From: Roseburia sp. 1XD42-69
Lineage (GTDB): Bacteria; Bacillota; Clostridia; Lachnospirales; Lachnospiraceae
NCBI RefSeq assembly: GCF_003612565.1
Contig: NZ_RAZG01000025.1
Span: 1-52,123 of the forward strand
Reading direction: 5' to 3'
DNA length: 52,123 nt
Within the stretch, counting starts at the first letter, position 1, and each line of letters opens with the position of its first letter. The position numbers and the translations under genes are program-made. Below the pieces are notes generated by a model, which saw only the letters and a list, made by a program, of their open reading frames with translations, did not search any database and was not told the DNA's origin. Positions 33,770 to 41,845 of this stretch are shown here, in pieces.

Positions 33770-35938
33770 CTAAACTGCCAGAACCTCTATGAGTTTTGCC
33801 TGATAATCTCCCCAAAGGGCGGGAACCAAAAGCCCTGCATGCATCAGCACATTTCCTGTATACCGCTTTCCGTCCACCTCGTACACCGTATCCTCCGAAA
33901 GCCCTTGGAGATAAATTTTCCTGCTGTGGATATTGGGTTCGGCCATCACCTGCACAAAGGTAATCAATGCCTGCTTTTTATCCTTGGATACCACCTGATA
34001 GCAGTCGTAAATATGATTCTCCCGGTAGGAAGCCAGACGGTAATAATCTCCTGCATTTATCAGAGGATAATATTTTTTAAAGGTTTCAACCTGCCCCGGA
34101 ATCTGCTCCCTGTCCTCCTCAGAGATTTTCGTAATATCCAGCTCGTAGCCAAATGTCCCTGCCATCGCCACGATTCCCCTGGTCTCAAAGGGAGTCACTC
34201 TCCCCGTAATGTGGTTGGGGCAGTCGGACACATGGGCTCCAATCACGGAAAGGGGATAGATAAGCTGGGTCCCCTCCTGAATCATCAGCCGCTCCACAGC
34301 ATCCGTATCGTCGGAGCACCAAATCTGAGGGCTGTAGTAGAGCATTCCCGGGTCAAACCTGGCCCCTCCCCCGGAGCAGTTTTCCAGAAGAAGATTGGGG
34401 AACTCCCTTATCAGCCTTTCCTGAAGCTCATACAACCCCAGGACATGGCGATGGTAAACCTCCCCCTGCCTGTCCTCTGGCAGATAGGAACTTCCCGCAT
34501 CCGCCAGGGGACGGTTCATATCCCATTTTACATAGCTGATGTGGGCGCTTCTCAATATGGATGCCACAGATTCATACACATACTCCAAAACCTCCGGCCT
34601 GGAAAAATCCAGTACAAGCTGTTCCCTGGCAAGTCCGGGAGCCCGGCCTGTAAACTGCAGGGCCCACTCGGGATGTTTGCAGTAAAGTTCCGAATCCGGG
34701 GAAATCATCTCCGGCTCAAACCAGATGCCAAACTCCATGCCCAGCTCCCTGACATGTTCCACCAGATTTTCCAGCCCGCCCCTTATCTTATTCTCATTTA
34801 CCTGCCAGTCCCCCAGGCTGCTGTTGTCGGAATTCCTGTGTCCAAACCACCCGTCGTCCATCACCAGCATTTCAATCCCCGCCTTGGATGCCTCCTTTGC
34901 AATATCTAAAAGCTTCTCCTCGTCAAACTCAAAATAGGTGGCCTCCCAGTTATTGATAAGAACCGGCCTCTTTTTATCCTTCCAGGGACTGCGGATTAAA
35001 TGGTTTCTGTACAGGTCATGGTAAGTCCTTGTCATTTTCCCAAGCCCCTCCCCGGAATACACAAGAATCACCTCCGGGGCTGTAAACTCCTTCCCCGGCT
35101 CTAATTTCCAGGTGAAATGCTCCGGATGGATGCCCATAGACGCCCGGACATTTCCAAACTGATTCGTCTGGGCCTTTCCCACAAAATTCCCGGAGTACAC
35201 AAAGTGAAAACCGTAAACCTCCCCGTTTGTCTGGGTGCAGCCCTTCGTGGTCAGGGCAAAAAAGGGATGTTCCTGATGCCCGGACTCTCCCCGCAGGGAT
35301 TCAATATAGGTTCCTGCATGTCCCACAGGAACCGTCTCCATATTCCGCTCCCTTGCCCAGGAACCGAAAAGGGATAAAAATTCAAAATCCTTATCCTCCA
35401 TATCCACACTGGCGGACAAAACTTTTTTCAGGTAAAGGGGCTCGCTTCCCTCGTTCACCAGCCTAACGCTTCTTGCAATGGCGTCCGTATCCGAAAAAGC
35501 CGTATAGCTTAAAATCACTTTCAATCCCAGGACGTCATCTCTCATGGTAATCTCCGCCGTGTCGCAATTATCCCCCCAGGTAGCGGGAAGCCCCTTAAGT
35601 TCCTTTTTCCCGGAAAAAATCTCATGGCTTACATAGGACAATTCCGCTCCCTCCTGCCCATTGCAGGAAACCACAAGGGCACTCTCCCTGTAATCCCCCA
35701 GCCCTCCGCAGGGATATTCCATGGGGAAACTGTCAAAAAAAGTCACTTTTTCCCTGAGGTTTTCAGAGGGAACAAATGGATTTTCCTCTGTGCGCATCAG
35801 ATAAGAAAGATTTGTGTCATTCAATTTTTTCCCATAGTATACATGGCCCAGATAATTGTTGTCTGCAATTCCCATCACATAACTGCTGTCCGGAGTATCC
35901 AATTTAATAATTTTTGTTGTTTCATCAAATGTAATCAA
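33770..35938 (-). CDS. GH36 alpha-galactosidase
   Basis: A 722-residue cytoplasmic GH36 enzyme without signal peptide. Substrate block MDDGWFG (360-366), nucleophile D473 in YVKWDMNRP and acid/base D543 in WCSDDTD. It matches the GH36 half of AgaSK over its full length but lacks the kinase, and its length is standard for the family. The start is TTG at 35938 with AAGGAG 6 bases upstream. A strong promoter lies at 36021-36049, and the LacI gene follows. It would hydrolyse melibiose, raffinose or stachyose, giving a second alpha-galactosidase besides AgaSK. There is no dedicated transporter next to it. Confidence 0.94.
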   Translation of the reverse strand: MITFDETTKIIKLDTPDSSYVMGIADNNYLGHVYYGKKLNDTNLSYLMRTEENPFVPSENLREKVTFFDSFPMEYPCGGLGDYRESALVVSCNGQEGAELSYVSHEIFSGKKELKGLPATWGDNCDTAEITMRDDVLGLKVILSYTAFSDTDAIARSVRLVNEGSEPLYLKKVLSASVDMEDKDFEFLSLFGSWARERNMETVPVGHAGTYIESLRGESGHQEHPFFALTTKGCTQTNGEVYGFHFVYSGNFVGKAQTNQFGNVRASMGIHPEHFTWKLEPGKEFTAPEVILVYSGEGLGKMTRTYHDLYRNHLIRSPWKDKKRPVLINNWEATYFEFDEEKLLDIAKEASKAGIEMLVMDDGWFGHRNSDNSSLGDWQVNENKIRGGLENLVEHVRELGMEFGIWFEPEMISPDSELYCKHPEWALQFTGRAPGLAREQLVLDFSRPEVLEYVYESVASILRSAHISYVKWDMNRPLADAGSSYLPEDRQGEVYHRHVLGLYELQERLIREFPNLLLENCSGGGARFDPGMLYYSPQIWCSDDTDAVERLMIQEGTQLIYPLSVIGAHVSDCPNHITGRVTPFETRGIVAMAGTFGYELDITKISEEDREQIPGQVETFKKYYPLINAGDYYRLASYRENHIYDCYQVVSKDKKQALITFVQVMAEPNIHSRKIYLQGLSEDTVYEVDGKRYTGNVLMHAGLLVPALWGDYQAKLIEVLAV

Positions 35939-36020
35939 AGCTTCTCCTTTCGATTCCCTGTTTTCTTTATAAAAATAAAGATTATAAGAATCTTACAATT
36001 TCCCACTAAATTTTAGGTTA

Positions 36021-36049
36021 ATTATAGTATTATTTAGCTAAAAAGTCAA
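36021..36049 (-). promoter_or_regulatory. Sigma-A promoter of the GH36-lacI unit
   Basis: Minus strand TTGACT (36044-36049), 17 bases, TATAAT (36021-36026). Downstream, AAGATT (35978-35983) and AATCTT (35989-35994) form a 6-bp inverted repeat in the leader; it lacks the CG centre of a LacI operator. Confidence 0.8.
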
Positions 36050-36113
36050 CGGGTTTAATCCTGTTATCTTGGCAAATTGCAGCCAAAATATTTGCTGCAA
36101 CCTCTTTCTAATC

Positions 36114-36142
36114 TTGAAAAGGAATGCAAACTATGATAAAAT
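36114..36142 (+). promoter_or_regulatory. Sigma-A promoter of the chemoreceptor-like gene
   Basis: TTGAAA (36114-36119), 17 bases, TAAAAT (36137-36142) preceded by TGA (extended -10). A 7-bp inverted repeat, TTGCAGC / GCTGCAA (36077-36100), lies just upstream of the -35. The leader to 36244 is about 95 bases, with no other feature seen. Confidence 0.6.
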
Positions 36143-36243
36143 TAGGAAAATGTTTATAAAATTGAAAAGCCTTTTTGCGTATTTGGGCAAAAGTCCTGCA
36201 GATGAAAGAACCGTGAATAACAAATACAAAAGGAATACATATT

Positions 36244-37062
36244 ATGAATGAAAAATTGCAGTATATTATTGATAATCTTGATTTAATAAGGCAGCTATAT
36301 AACAAGGAAATGATTATCTCTGTTTTGGATAAAGATCACATTGTGCAAGGTTTTTCCCTGCCGGAAGGAATACCCCCGCAGATGGAGGTTGGTTCCGTAT
36401 TTGAAGATCCAAGCGGGGTTTTTGATGAAGTTATTGCCAAAGGAATTACAAAACACAATTATCTTCCCAAAGAGGTTATGGGTTTTCCTATCGAAGGAAA
36501 TTTAGTTCCTGTTAAAGATGACGGACAGGTGATAGGCTGTGTCATATGCTCGTATTCCGTGGAGGGCAAAGAAAAGGTAAAGGATATTGCCGAAAAGTTT
36601 CAGACTTCAATACAGGAAATTGACAGTTCCATCCAGAATGTCATTAACGGAATTGAAGTTTTATTTCATATGCTGACGGATATGAATAAAATGACTTCTG
36701 AAGTAGAACAGGATGTCAATGAAGCAGCAGGTGTTGTAAATAAAATCAGCAATAATGCGTCGCATTCCAATATACTTGCGCTGAATGCATCGATTGAGGC
36801 AGCACGGAGCGGAGAAGCCGGAAAAGGATTTTCTGTTGTCGCTACAGAGATGGGGAAACTTGCAAAGGACAGCGGCAGCTCCGCAGCCGAGATAAAGGCA
36901 ACTCTGTCCGCCATTGTCAATCATCTGGAATCCATCATGAATTCCATTACAGAAGCAAATGATATGGCAAAAAGCTATATGGACAATATAAGTTCCATCA
37001 AAACCGTGCTGGAACAGACAATTTCCATTGCAGGTGAACTGCAGAATGATGTAATCCTGTAA
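36244..37062 (+). CDS. Soluble methyl-accepting chemotaxis-like protein
   Basis: A 272-residue protein with no transmembrane segment. Residues 1 to about 105 form a small PAS-like sensor (VLDKDHIVQGF; LVPVKDDGQVIGCVICSYS). About residues 110-272 are a shortened MCP signalling coiled coil whose tip reads SNILALNASIEAARSGEAGKGF, the conserved hairpin that contacts CheA/CheW. Full MCP signalling domains are longer; this one ends soon after the return helix (ELQNDVIL). No che genes are nearby. AAAGGA lies 9-10 bases before ATG. It may feed a chemotaxis-like array or act as a stand-alone signal protein. Confidence 0.85.
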   Translation: MNEKLQYIIDNLDLIRQLYNKEMIISVLDKDHIVQGFSLPEGIPPQMEVGSVFEDPSGVFDEVIAKGITKHNYLPKEVMGFPIEGNLVPVKDDGQVIGCVICSYSVEGKEKVKDIAEKFQTSIQEIDSSIQNVINGIEVLFHMLTDMNKMTSEVEQDVNEAAGVVNKISNNASHSNILALNASIEAARSGEAGKGFSVVATEMGKLAKDSGSSAAEIKATLSAIVNHLESIMNSITEANDMAKSYMDNISSIKTVLEQTISIAGELQNDVIL

Positions 37063-37091
37063 TCCGCTGACAACAGGTCAATGTTTTTTAT

Positions 37092-37865
37092 TCATTTTTT
37101 CCCTACAAACTGAATCATCTTCTCCCGGATATCCTCCATCCTCTGTTCTGCCTTTGGATTTTTATAAGCAACCCTGTCCACCAGGCGGTTGATATAGTCA
37201 TGCTCCCTCACATAGGCAAAACTCTGGGGAAGATTTAAATCAAACATATAACCGATATAGGAAACCCACATGTCCAAATGGGTTTCCCTTTTAGAATTTA
37301 ACAGGGGCCTCCCATCCATAAATGTCTCATAAGCATAATCCGAAACTTCTTCCGCCTCCAATTCCTCCATGGTCACATCCAGCATAGTTTCCATGCTCTC
37401 AATGAGCTTCGTGTGAAAATTGTCCAGTTTATCCCCATCCCTTATAATTTTTGTAAAGAGAAGTTCCTCATCCTTAAGGTTTTCGTCCACCAAAAATACC
37501 CCGTGATTCTTAATGCTCTCATAAATAATGGCATCATACTCCTTGGTTTCAATAAAATCCCTCAAATGCCTCTGGTCAAACAATACCATCAGGCTGCACT
37601 TTGCATGGGGTATCACAGAATCGTCAAAACTGTTTGTAAGCCTAAGCTGCTCAAATCTTCCGATATCATGCAAAAGCCCGATAAGCTCTGCCAGCTTTCT
37701 TTTTTCCTCCGGCAGATCCATCCCCTTTGCCAAAATGCCGCATATCTCCATAACCCGGTAAGTATGGGTGATTTTCAGATTAATTTTCGGGTCGTTTTCG
37801 TCATAAGCTGAAATATAGTTTTTAAACTGCCCAAGGGCATGTTCCAAATTTATTTTTGAATCCAT
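37092..37865 (-). CDS. HD-domain phosphohydrolase
   Basis: A 257-residue metal-dependent phosphohydrolase. The HD signature is visible as H in HTYRVMEICGILA (about residue 30), HD in GLLHDIGRFEQLRL (about 67-68) and later D in RDGDKLDNFHTK. This H...HD...D set binds the metal of the HD superfamily. It is a single-domain soluble protein whose substrate (nucleotide or other phosphate ester) cannot be told from the sequence. AGGACAC lies upstream of ATG, and it converges on the chemoreceptor-like gene. Confidence 0.82.
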   Translation of the reverse strand: MDSKINLEHALGQFKNYISAYDENDPKINLKITHTYRVMEICGILAKGMDLPEEKRKLAELIGLLHDIGRFEQLRLTNSFDDSVIPHAKCSLMVLFDQRHLRDFIETKEYDAIIYESIKNHGVFLVDENLKDEELLFTKIIRDGDKLDNFHTKLIESMETMLDVTMEELEAEEVSDYAYETFMDGRPLLNSKRETHLDMWVSYIGYMFDLNLPQSFAYVREHDYINRLVDRVAYKNPKAEQRMEDIREKMIQFVGKK

Positions 37866-37877
37866 TTTGTGTCCTTT

Positions 37878-38062
37878 CTAATGTATGATCCAATATCCTT
37901 TTCTGTCAGATCCTGCACGGCTAATCCTGCCTTTTTCCCGCAATTCCTTTATAATACGGCTGATTTTCCTGGTGCTGAATCCGGCTCATCCCGGAACCAA
38001 GCTGTTCTACTTACCCTGCATCTTTAAATGCACGTATTAACTCCCGTTTTCTTGGCATACTT
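37878..38062 (-). pseudogene. Decayed C-terminal remnant of an AlbA_2/AAA_4-type ATP-binding regulator
   Basis: Reading the minus strand in two frames gives PRKRELIRAFKDAG, a stop, VEQLGSGMSRI, then in another frame TRKISRIIKELREKGRISRA and GSDRKGYW before a stop at 37878. These match the conserved 'R..I...F.D...VEQLGSG' and winged-helix 'IIKELREKG...R.GSD..GYW' blocks that I know from AlbA_2 (divergent AAA-4) DNA-binding proteins. The N-terminal part is gone and the rest has stops, a frameshift and an internal deletion, so it is a relic. The rest of 38063-38187 shows no gene. Confidence 0.6.
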
Positions 38063-38187
38063 CTGGAGCTAAAAAATTATCCCCTTTAACATCTCCTACT
38101 ATATTAATATATGAATTAATTTTTGTCTAGTATACCTTTGATTCCATATCCATTTTTCTGTCCCTTTTGTATCTTTTTCAAAAAGAC

Positions 38188-38248
38188 TTGACATTTATAT
38201 CGTCTCCTGATATACTCTTAATACGATATATCGCTAATCGATATATCG
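38188..38248 (+). promoter_or_regulatory. PadR promoter with twin palindromic operators
   Basis: TTGACA (38188-38193), a 17-base spacer and TATACT (38211-38216) make a near-consensus promoter. Two identical 10-bp palindromes, CGATATATCG (38224-38233 and 38239-38248), lie 15 bp centre to centre at the transcription start. That layout fits autorepression by the PadR-family protein encoded next. Confidence 0.85.
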
Positions 38249-38298
38249 GAATCTAATATATGTCAGACAGAATTCTGAAAAATCAAAGGGAGGAAACT

Positions 38299-38622
38299 AT
38301 GAGCGACAAACCTGCATTAACGGAAGCAGTGTATTACATTCTATTGTCCCTGTGCTCCCCCAGACACGGATACGGCATTATGCAAAAGGCAGAACAAATA
38401 TCTGAAGGCCGTGTGCGCCTGGCTGCCGGGACTTTATACGGCGCTTTAAACAATCTGTGTGCAAAAGGGTGGATTAAAGCCCTGCCAGGGGAGACAGGAA
38501 GCCGGAAAAAAGAATATCAAATCACTGCGTCCGGAAAAGAAGTGCTTGCCGCAGAACTAAACCGCCTGCGGCAGTTGGTAAAAAACGGAGAAGAAATTTT
38601 AGGAGGGAAAGAAAATGAATGA
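38299..38622 (+). CDS. PadR-family transcriptional regulator
   Basis: A 107-residue winged-helix regulator: LTEAVYYILLSLCSPRHGYGIMQKAE (residues 7-32) is the classical PadR opening, and RLAAGTLYGALNNLCAKGWI is the recognition helix and wing. The C-terminal helix mediates dimerisation. The start at 38299 has GGGAGG 5 bases upstream. It overlaps the following DUF2812 gene by 8 bases; the two are commonly paired. It probably represses its own promoter through the twin palindromes. Confidence 0.92.
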   Translation: MSDKPALTEAVYYILLSLCSPRHGYGIMQKAEQISEGRVRLAAGTLYGALNNLCAKGWIKALPGETGSRKKEYQITASGKEVLAAELNRLRQLVKNGEEILGGKENE

Positions 38623-39144
38623 AAAGAAAACCATACATAGATGGTGGTGGGCATGGAACTTTGACAAAGAAGAACAGTGGTTAAATGAAATGGCCATGGA
38701 GGGCTGGGCTTTGTATGATAGAGGTTTCTGCGTCTACCACTTTGAAAAAACTGAGCCGGGGGAATACATGATCCGCCTGGAAATGCACAAGCCTGACTAT
38801 GCATATGAAGCATTTATGGAAGAAACAGGCGCCCAGCATGTGGCCGCCAGGTTCAATGGGCATATTTCCGAAAAAAAGCAAGCCAGGGCAGTTTTGACAT
38901 TTTTTCCGATATTGACTCCCGCATCAGCCACCTGGATAAAATCATAAAGCTTTTCCTTTTTCTAATTCTGTTAAATTTTTTTATGGGGATCATAAATATT
39001 CTAATTGGCATCACAAACCATGCGCCCATAAACAATATAGTGGGCATTCTCAACCTGCTGGCAGCATACCCGTTTCTATACGGCATGGGGAGAGTTCATG
39101 GAAAAAAAGACTTTCTGGAAAAAGAACGTTTCCTTCACGAATAG
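38615..39144 (+). pseudogene. DUF2812 membrane protein, frameshifted
   Basis: The N-terminal part (HRWWWAWNFDKEEQWLNEMA...) is a DUF2812 domain. The frame is lost near 38855-38857: one extra base would join RFN to WAYFRKKASQGSFDIFSDID and continue through a hydrophobic C-terminus (two membrane segments, FLFLILLNFFMGIINIL and NNIVGILNLLAAYPFL) to the stop at 39142, giving 176 residues. As it stands, a 110-residue soluble fragment results. It is coupled to PadR by an 8-base overlap. The function of DUF2812 is unknown; PadR/DUF2812 pairs are often linked to envelope stress or drug response. Confidence 0.78.
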
Positions 39145-39151
39145 CATGTAA

Positions 39152-39191
39152 AAAGCAGCGGTTCCGCCCAAAACCAGGCGGCCGCCGCTTT
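39152..39191 (-). terminator. Bidirectional terminator between DUF2812 and uxaC
   Basis: A long GC-rich hairpin (AAAGC-GCGG, inner CCGCC / GGCGG, CCGC-GCTTT). On the minus strand GCTTTTTAC follows, ending the uxaC unit; on the plus strand a weaker GCTTTATATC ends the PadR unit. Confidence 0.75.
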
Positions 39192-39201
39192 ATATCTTAT
39201 C

Positions 39202-40617
39202 CTATTTTGTCTCTAAATCAAATCCAAAATAACGCACTGCATTATTATAGGAAATTCCTTTTACAATTTTCTCCAATGCCTTGTAATCCGCCGGGTACTC
39301 TCCGTTTTCTACCCATCCGCCGATTAATTCGCAGACAATCCTTCTAAAATACTCATGCCTTGTATAAGATAAGAAACTTCTGGAATCTGTGAGCATACCA
39401 ATAAAATTGCCCAAAAGCCCCAGATTCGCCAGGCTTGTCATCTGTGCCGTCATTCCCGCTTTGTGGTCATTAAACCACCAGGCGCTGCCCTGCTGGATTT
39501 TACCAATGGTGGAGACATCCTGAAAACATCCCAGGATTGTCCCGATGGATGCGTCGTCATTGGGATTTAAGGAGTAAAGAATCGTCCTGGGCATTTCGTC
39601 TGTGGCATTTAAAGCATTTAAGAAATCTGCCATCTGGGCGCTTGGGGCGTAATTATTGATACAGTCATATCCCGTGTCAGGCCCAAGCTGGTCAAAACGG
39701 AACCGGTTATTGTCCCGCTTGCATCCATAGTGGAGCTGCATCGCCCAGTTTCTCTTGTGGTATTCTTTTCCCATAGCAAGCATAAATGCCGTTTTAAATT
39801 TCAATTCCTCTTCCTTAGAAATCTCGTTTCCTGCCAGTCTCTTTGCAAAAATTGCCTCAATCTCTTGCTCTGAAGCAGGGGCATACATCACATATTCCAA
39901 TGCGTGGTCAGACACACTGCACCCCATGGAAGCAAAGAAATCCAGGCGGTTTCTAAGGGCTTCCAATAAGTTCACAAAAGAATTAATTTTTATGCCGCTG
40001 ACGTCACTTAATTTCTCCAGGTAAGAGAGATAATCGGGTTTTTCCAGATTCATAGCCTTATCCGGCCTCCATGCAGGGAGAACCTGCACTTCAAAAGTTT
40101 TATCCTCCGCAATTACTTTGTGCCATTCCAAACTGTCTATCGGGTCGTCTGTAGTACAAATTAAAGTGACATTTGATTTTCTGATAATATTTCGCACTGA
40201 CATAGAATCATCTTTTAACTTTTCGTTACAAAGGTTCCACACCTCTTCCGCCGTCTCTCCGTTTAAATATCCCTTGTATCCAAAATATCTCTGCAGCTCT
40301 AAGTGGCTCCAGTGGTAAAGAGGATTTCCAATAGCCTTCTCTAAAGTCTCAGCCCATTTCTGGAATTTTTCACGGTCCGGGGCATCTCCTGTAATATAGC
40401 GCTCTTCCACCCCATTAGAACGCATCTGGCGCCATTTGTAGTGGTCTCCCCCCAGCCACACCTGGGTAATATTCTCAAACTTCCTGTCCTCCGCTATCTC
40501 TTTGGGATTAATATGGCAGTGATAATCCAAAACCGGCATCTGCTCTGCATACTCATGAAATAACTTCTGCGCACATTCCGTTGAAAGAATAAAATCTTTA
40601 TCCATAAATTGTTTCAT
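39202..40617 (-). CDS. uxaC: Glucuronate/galacturonate isomerase
   Basis: A 471-residue uronate isomerase that converts D-galacturonate to D-tagaturonate (or glucuronate to fructuronate). Metal-binding VLDYHCHINPKEI lies near residue 30; CTTDDPIDSLEWH and the C-terminal TDSRSFLSYTRHEYFRRI are family hallmarks. The start at 40617 is 1-2 bases after the regulator's stop, with AGGAGGG upstream, so they form one unit. Together with UxaB and UxaA, transcribed divergently, it completes the path to 2-keto-3-deoxygluconate. Confidence 0.95.
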   Translation of the reverse strand: MKQFMDKDFILSTECAQKLFHEYAEQMPVLDYHCHINPKEIAEDRKFENITQVWLGGDHYKWRQMRSNGVEERYITGDAPDREKFQKWAETLEKAIGNPLYHWSHLELQRYFGYKGYLNGETAEEVWNLCNEKLKDDSMSVRNIIRKSNVTLICTTDDPIDSLEWHKVIAEDKTFEVQVLPAWRPDKAMNLEKPDYLSYLEKLSDVSGIKINSFVNLLEALRNRLDFFASMGCSVSDHALEYVMYAPASEQEIEAIFAKRLAGNEISKEEELKFKTAFMLAMGKEYHKRNWAMQLHYGCKRDNNRFRFDQLGPDTGYDCINNYAPSAQMADFLNALNATDEMPRTILYSLNPNDDASIGTILGCFQDVSTIGKIQQGSAWWFNDHKAGMTAQMTSLANLGLLGNFIGMLTDSRSFLSYTRHEYFRRIVCELIGGWVENGEYPADYKALEKIVKGISYNNAVRYFGFDLETK

Positions 40618-40618
40618 G

Positions 40619-41638
40619 TTAAAACCCTCCTAAAAAATTGATTGATGTTGTTCCCCTGACAGCTAAATCTGCCGAAATCATTGTGCGGGCAGGCACCCGG
40701 CCGTGATGAAATACTTTCATTAATACGTTTACCACATTCATACAGGAATATTCCAGTTTGTTGTCCACAGAGGTAAGCTCCGGTTCACAACAGAGTCCCA
40801 GCTTAGAATTGTTGTATCCCACCACCTCTAAATCTCCGGGAATTTGAATCCCCAGGGATTTTGCATATTTCACTGCCCCAATGGCCAGCTCATCGTCTGC
40901 CGTCACAATCACTTCTTCCCGTATTCCCTGTTTTGCCCGGCCAATCAAAAGGTCTCGTATCTCGTCGATTGTCCCGTCCTGAATAATAATCTGATTTTTC
41001 CGGCACTTTAAGCCCATCTCCTCATATGCCTGCAGAAAACCGCTGCGCTTTCTTACCCCGCTGTAGGAAAGGCTCCTGCCCAGAAAAAGTATATCCCTCT
41101 TCCCTGCATTTAAATATGTCTTTGTCACACGGTACAGGGCATCCGCGTCGTCACATAGGGCACAGTAGACATTTTCCGCCTCCAGGTATCCATTTAAAAC
41201 CACCACAGGAATTTTTTCCGCCGCCTCTGCAATATACCGGTTCTTTTCCCTGGTCTGCTCCACAAAATTAGAGCCGGCAAGAATCACTGCATCCACACGC
41301 TTGGACAAAAGAAGCTCCATATATTTTTTCCTGTTCTCCCACTCATATCCGGTACAGCAGAGAAGCACATCATAATCATAATTCCGCAGCTCCTGTTCCA
41401 GATAATAAATAGCAGTAGCCAGATAACTGTCGGAGGAATCTGCACACATTATTCCCACCGTCTGCATGGTATTTAACCCCAGTCCCCTTGCAAATACATT
41501 GGGGGTATACCCCATTTCCTCCATAACTTTTAAAACTTTCTGCCTGGTGGCCTCACTGACTTTTGCGTTGCCGTTTAGCACTCTTGAAACGGTGGCAATG
41601 GACACCCCAGCCTGCCTTGACACGTCATAAATATTCAT
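40619..41638 (-). CDS. LacI-family regulator of uronate genes
   Basis: A 339-residue LacI-type repressor. N-terminal helix-turn-helix YDVSRQAGVSIATVSRVLNG (residues 4-23), hinge YTPNVFARGL, effector domain from about residue 60. The start at 41638 has AAAGGA upstream at slightly long spacing. It lies between uxaC and the divergent uxaA-uxaB, flanked by LacI-type palindromes at both promoters, so it likely represses both units and itself until a uronate inducer is present. This resembles the UxuR/ExuR-like LacI proteins of Firmicutes. Confidence 0.88.
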   Translation of the reverse strand: MNIYDVSRQAGVSIATVSRVLNGNAKVSEATRQKVLKVMEEMGYTPNVFARGLGLNTMQTVGIMCADSSDSYLATAIYYLEQELRNYDYDVLLCCTGYEWENRKKYMELLLSKRVDAVILAGSNFVEQTREKNRYIAEAAEKIPVVVLNGYLEAENVYCALCDDADALYRVTKTYLNAGKRDILFLGRSLSYSGVRKRSGFLQAYEEMGLKCRKNQIIIQDGTIDEIRDLLIGRAKQGIREEVIVTADDELAIGAVKYAKSLGIQIPGDLEVVGYNNSKLGLCCEPELTSVDNKLEYSCMNVVNVLMKVFHHGRVPARTMISADLAVRGTTSINFLGGF

Positions 41639-41660
41639 AGTCCGGTTATCCTTTACACAA

Positions 41661-41674
41661 TGTAAACGCTTACA
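41661..41674. promoter_or_regulatory. LacI-type operator / cre-like site, regulator side
   Basis: TGTAAACGCTTACA, a near-perfect palindrome with a CG centre, lies downstream of the regulator's -10. It also satisfies the catabolite-response element consensus (TGnAAnCGnTnnCA), so CcpA binding is an alternative. Confidence 0.8.
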
Positions 41675-41690
41675 CTTTTCTTTCCAGGTC

Positions 41691-41719
41691 ATTATACAAT
41701 ACATTTTGTGCAAATTCAA
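41691..41719 (-). promoter_or_regulatory. Sigma-A promoter of the uronate regulator-uxaC unit
   Basis: Minus strand TTGAAT (41714-41719), a 17-base spacer and a perfect TATAAT (41691-41696). The palindrome at 41661-41674 begins about 10 bases beyond the expected start site. Confidence 0.8.
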
Positions 41720-41749
41720 TGGTTTTTCCAATTTTTATTAAGATAGCCA

Positions 41750-41778
41750 TTGACTATTTTAAAGATTTGTCGTATTGT
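41750..41778 (+). promoter_or_regulatory. Sigma-A promoter of uxaA-uxaB
   Basis: TTGACT (41750-41755), a 17-base spacer, TATTGT (41773-41778). The palindrome at 41781-41796 sits at the expected start site, so a bound repressor would block initiation. Confidence 0.75.
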
Positions 41779-41780
41779 AT

Positions 41781-41796
41781 GTGTAAGCGCTTACAC
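41781..41796. promoter_or_regulatory. LacI-type operator / cre-like site, uxaA side
   Basis: GTGTAAGCGCTTACAC is a perfect 16-bp palindrome directly at the uxaA transcription start. It differs from the 41661 site at one core base. It also fits the cre consensus. Confidence 0.85.
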
Positions 41797-41845
41797 TCTT
41801 TTTCAATGTCACCCGCCAATTATTATGGAAAGGAAAATAAATTCT

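Noticed and set aside
33746-34909. Plus-strand open frame of 387 codons opposite the second GH36 gene
   Set aside because: It is antisense to the GH36 catalytic region, is His/Pro-rich without motifs and has no start signal. It is a mirror of the GH36 coding pattern.
36077-36100. Inverted repeat TTGCAGC/GCTGCAA as a terminator
   Set aside because: It sits between two divergent promoters where no transcript needs ending, and no T-run follows directly.
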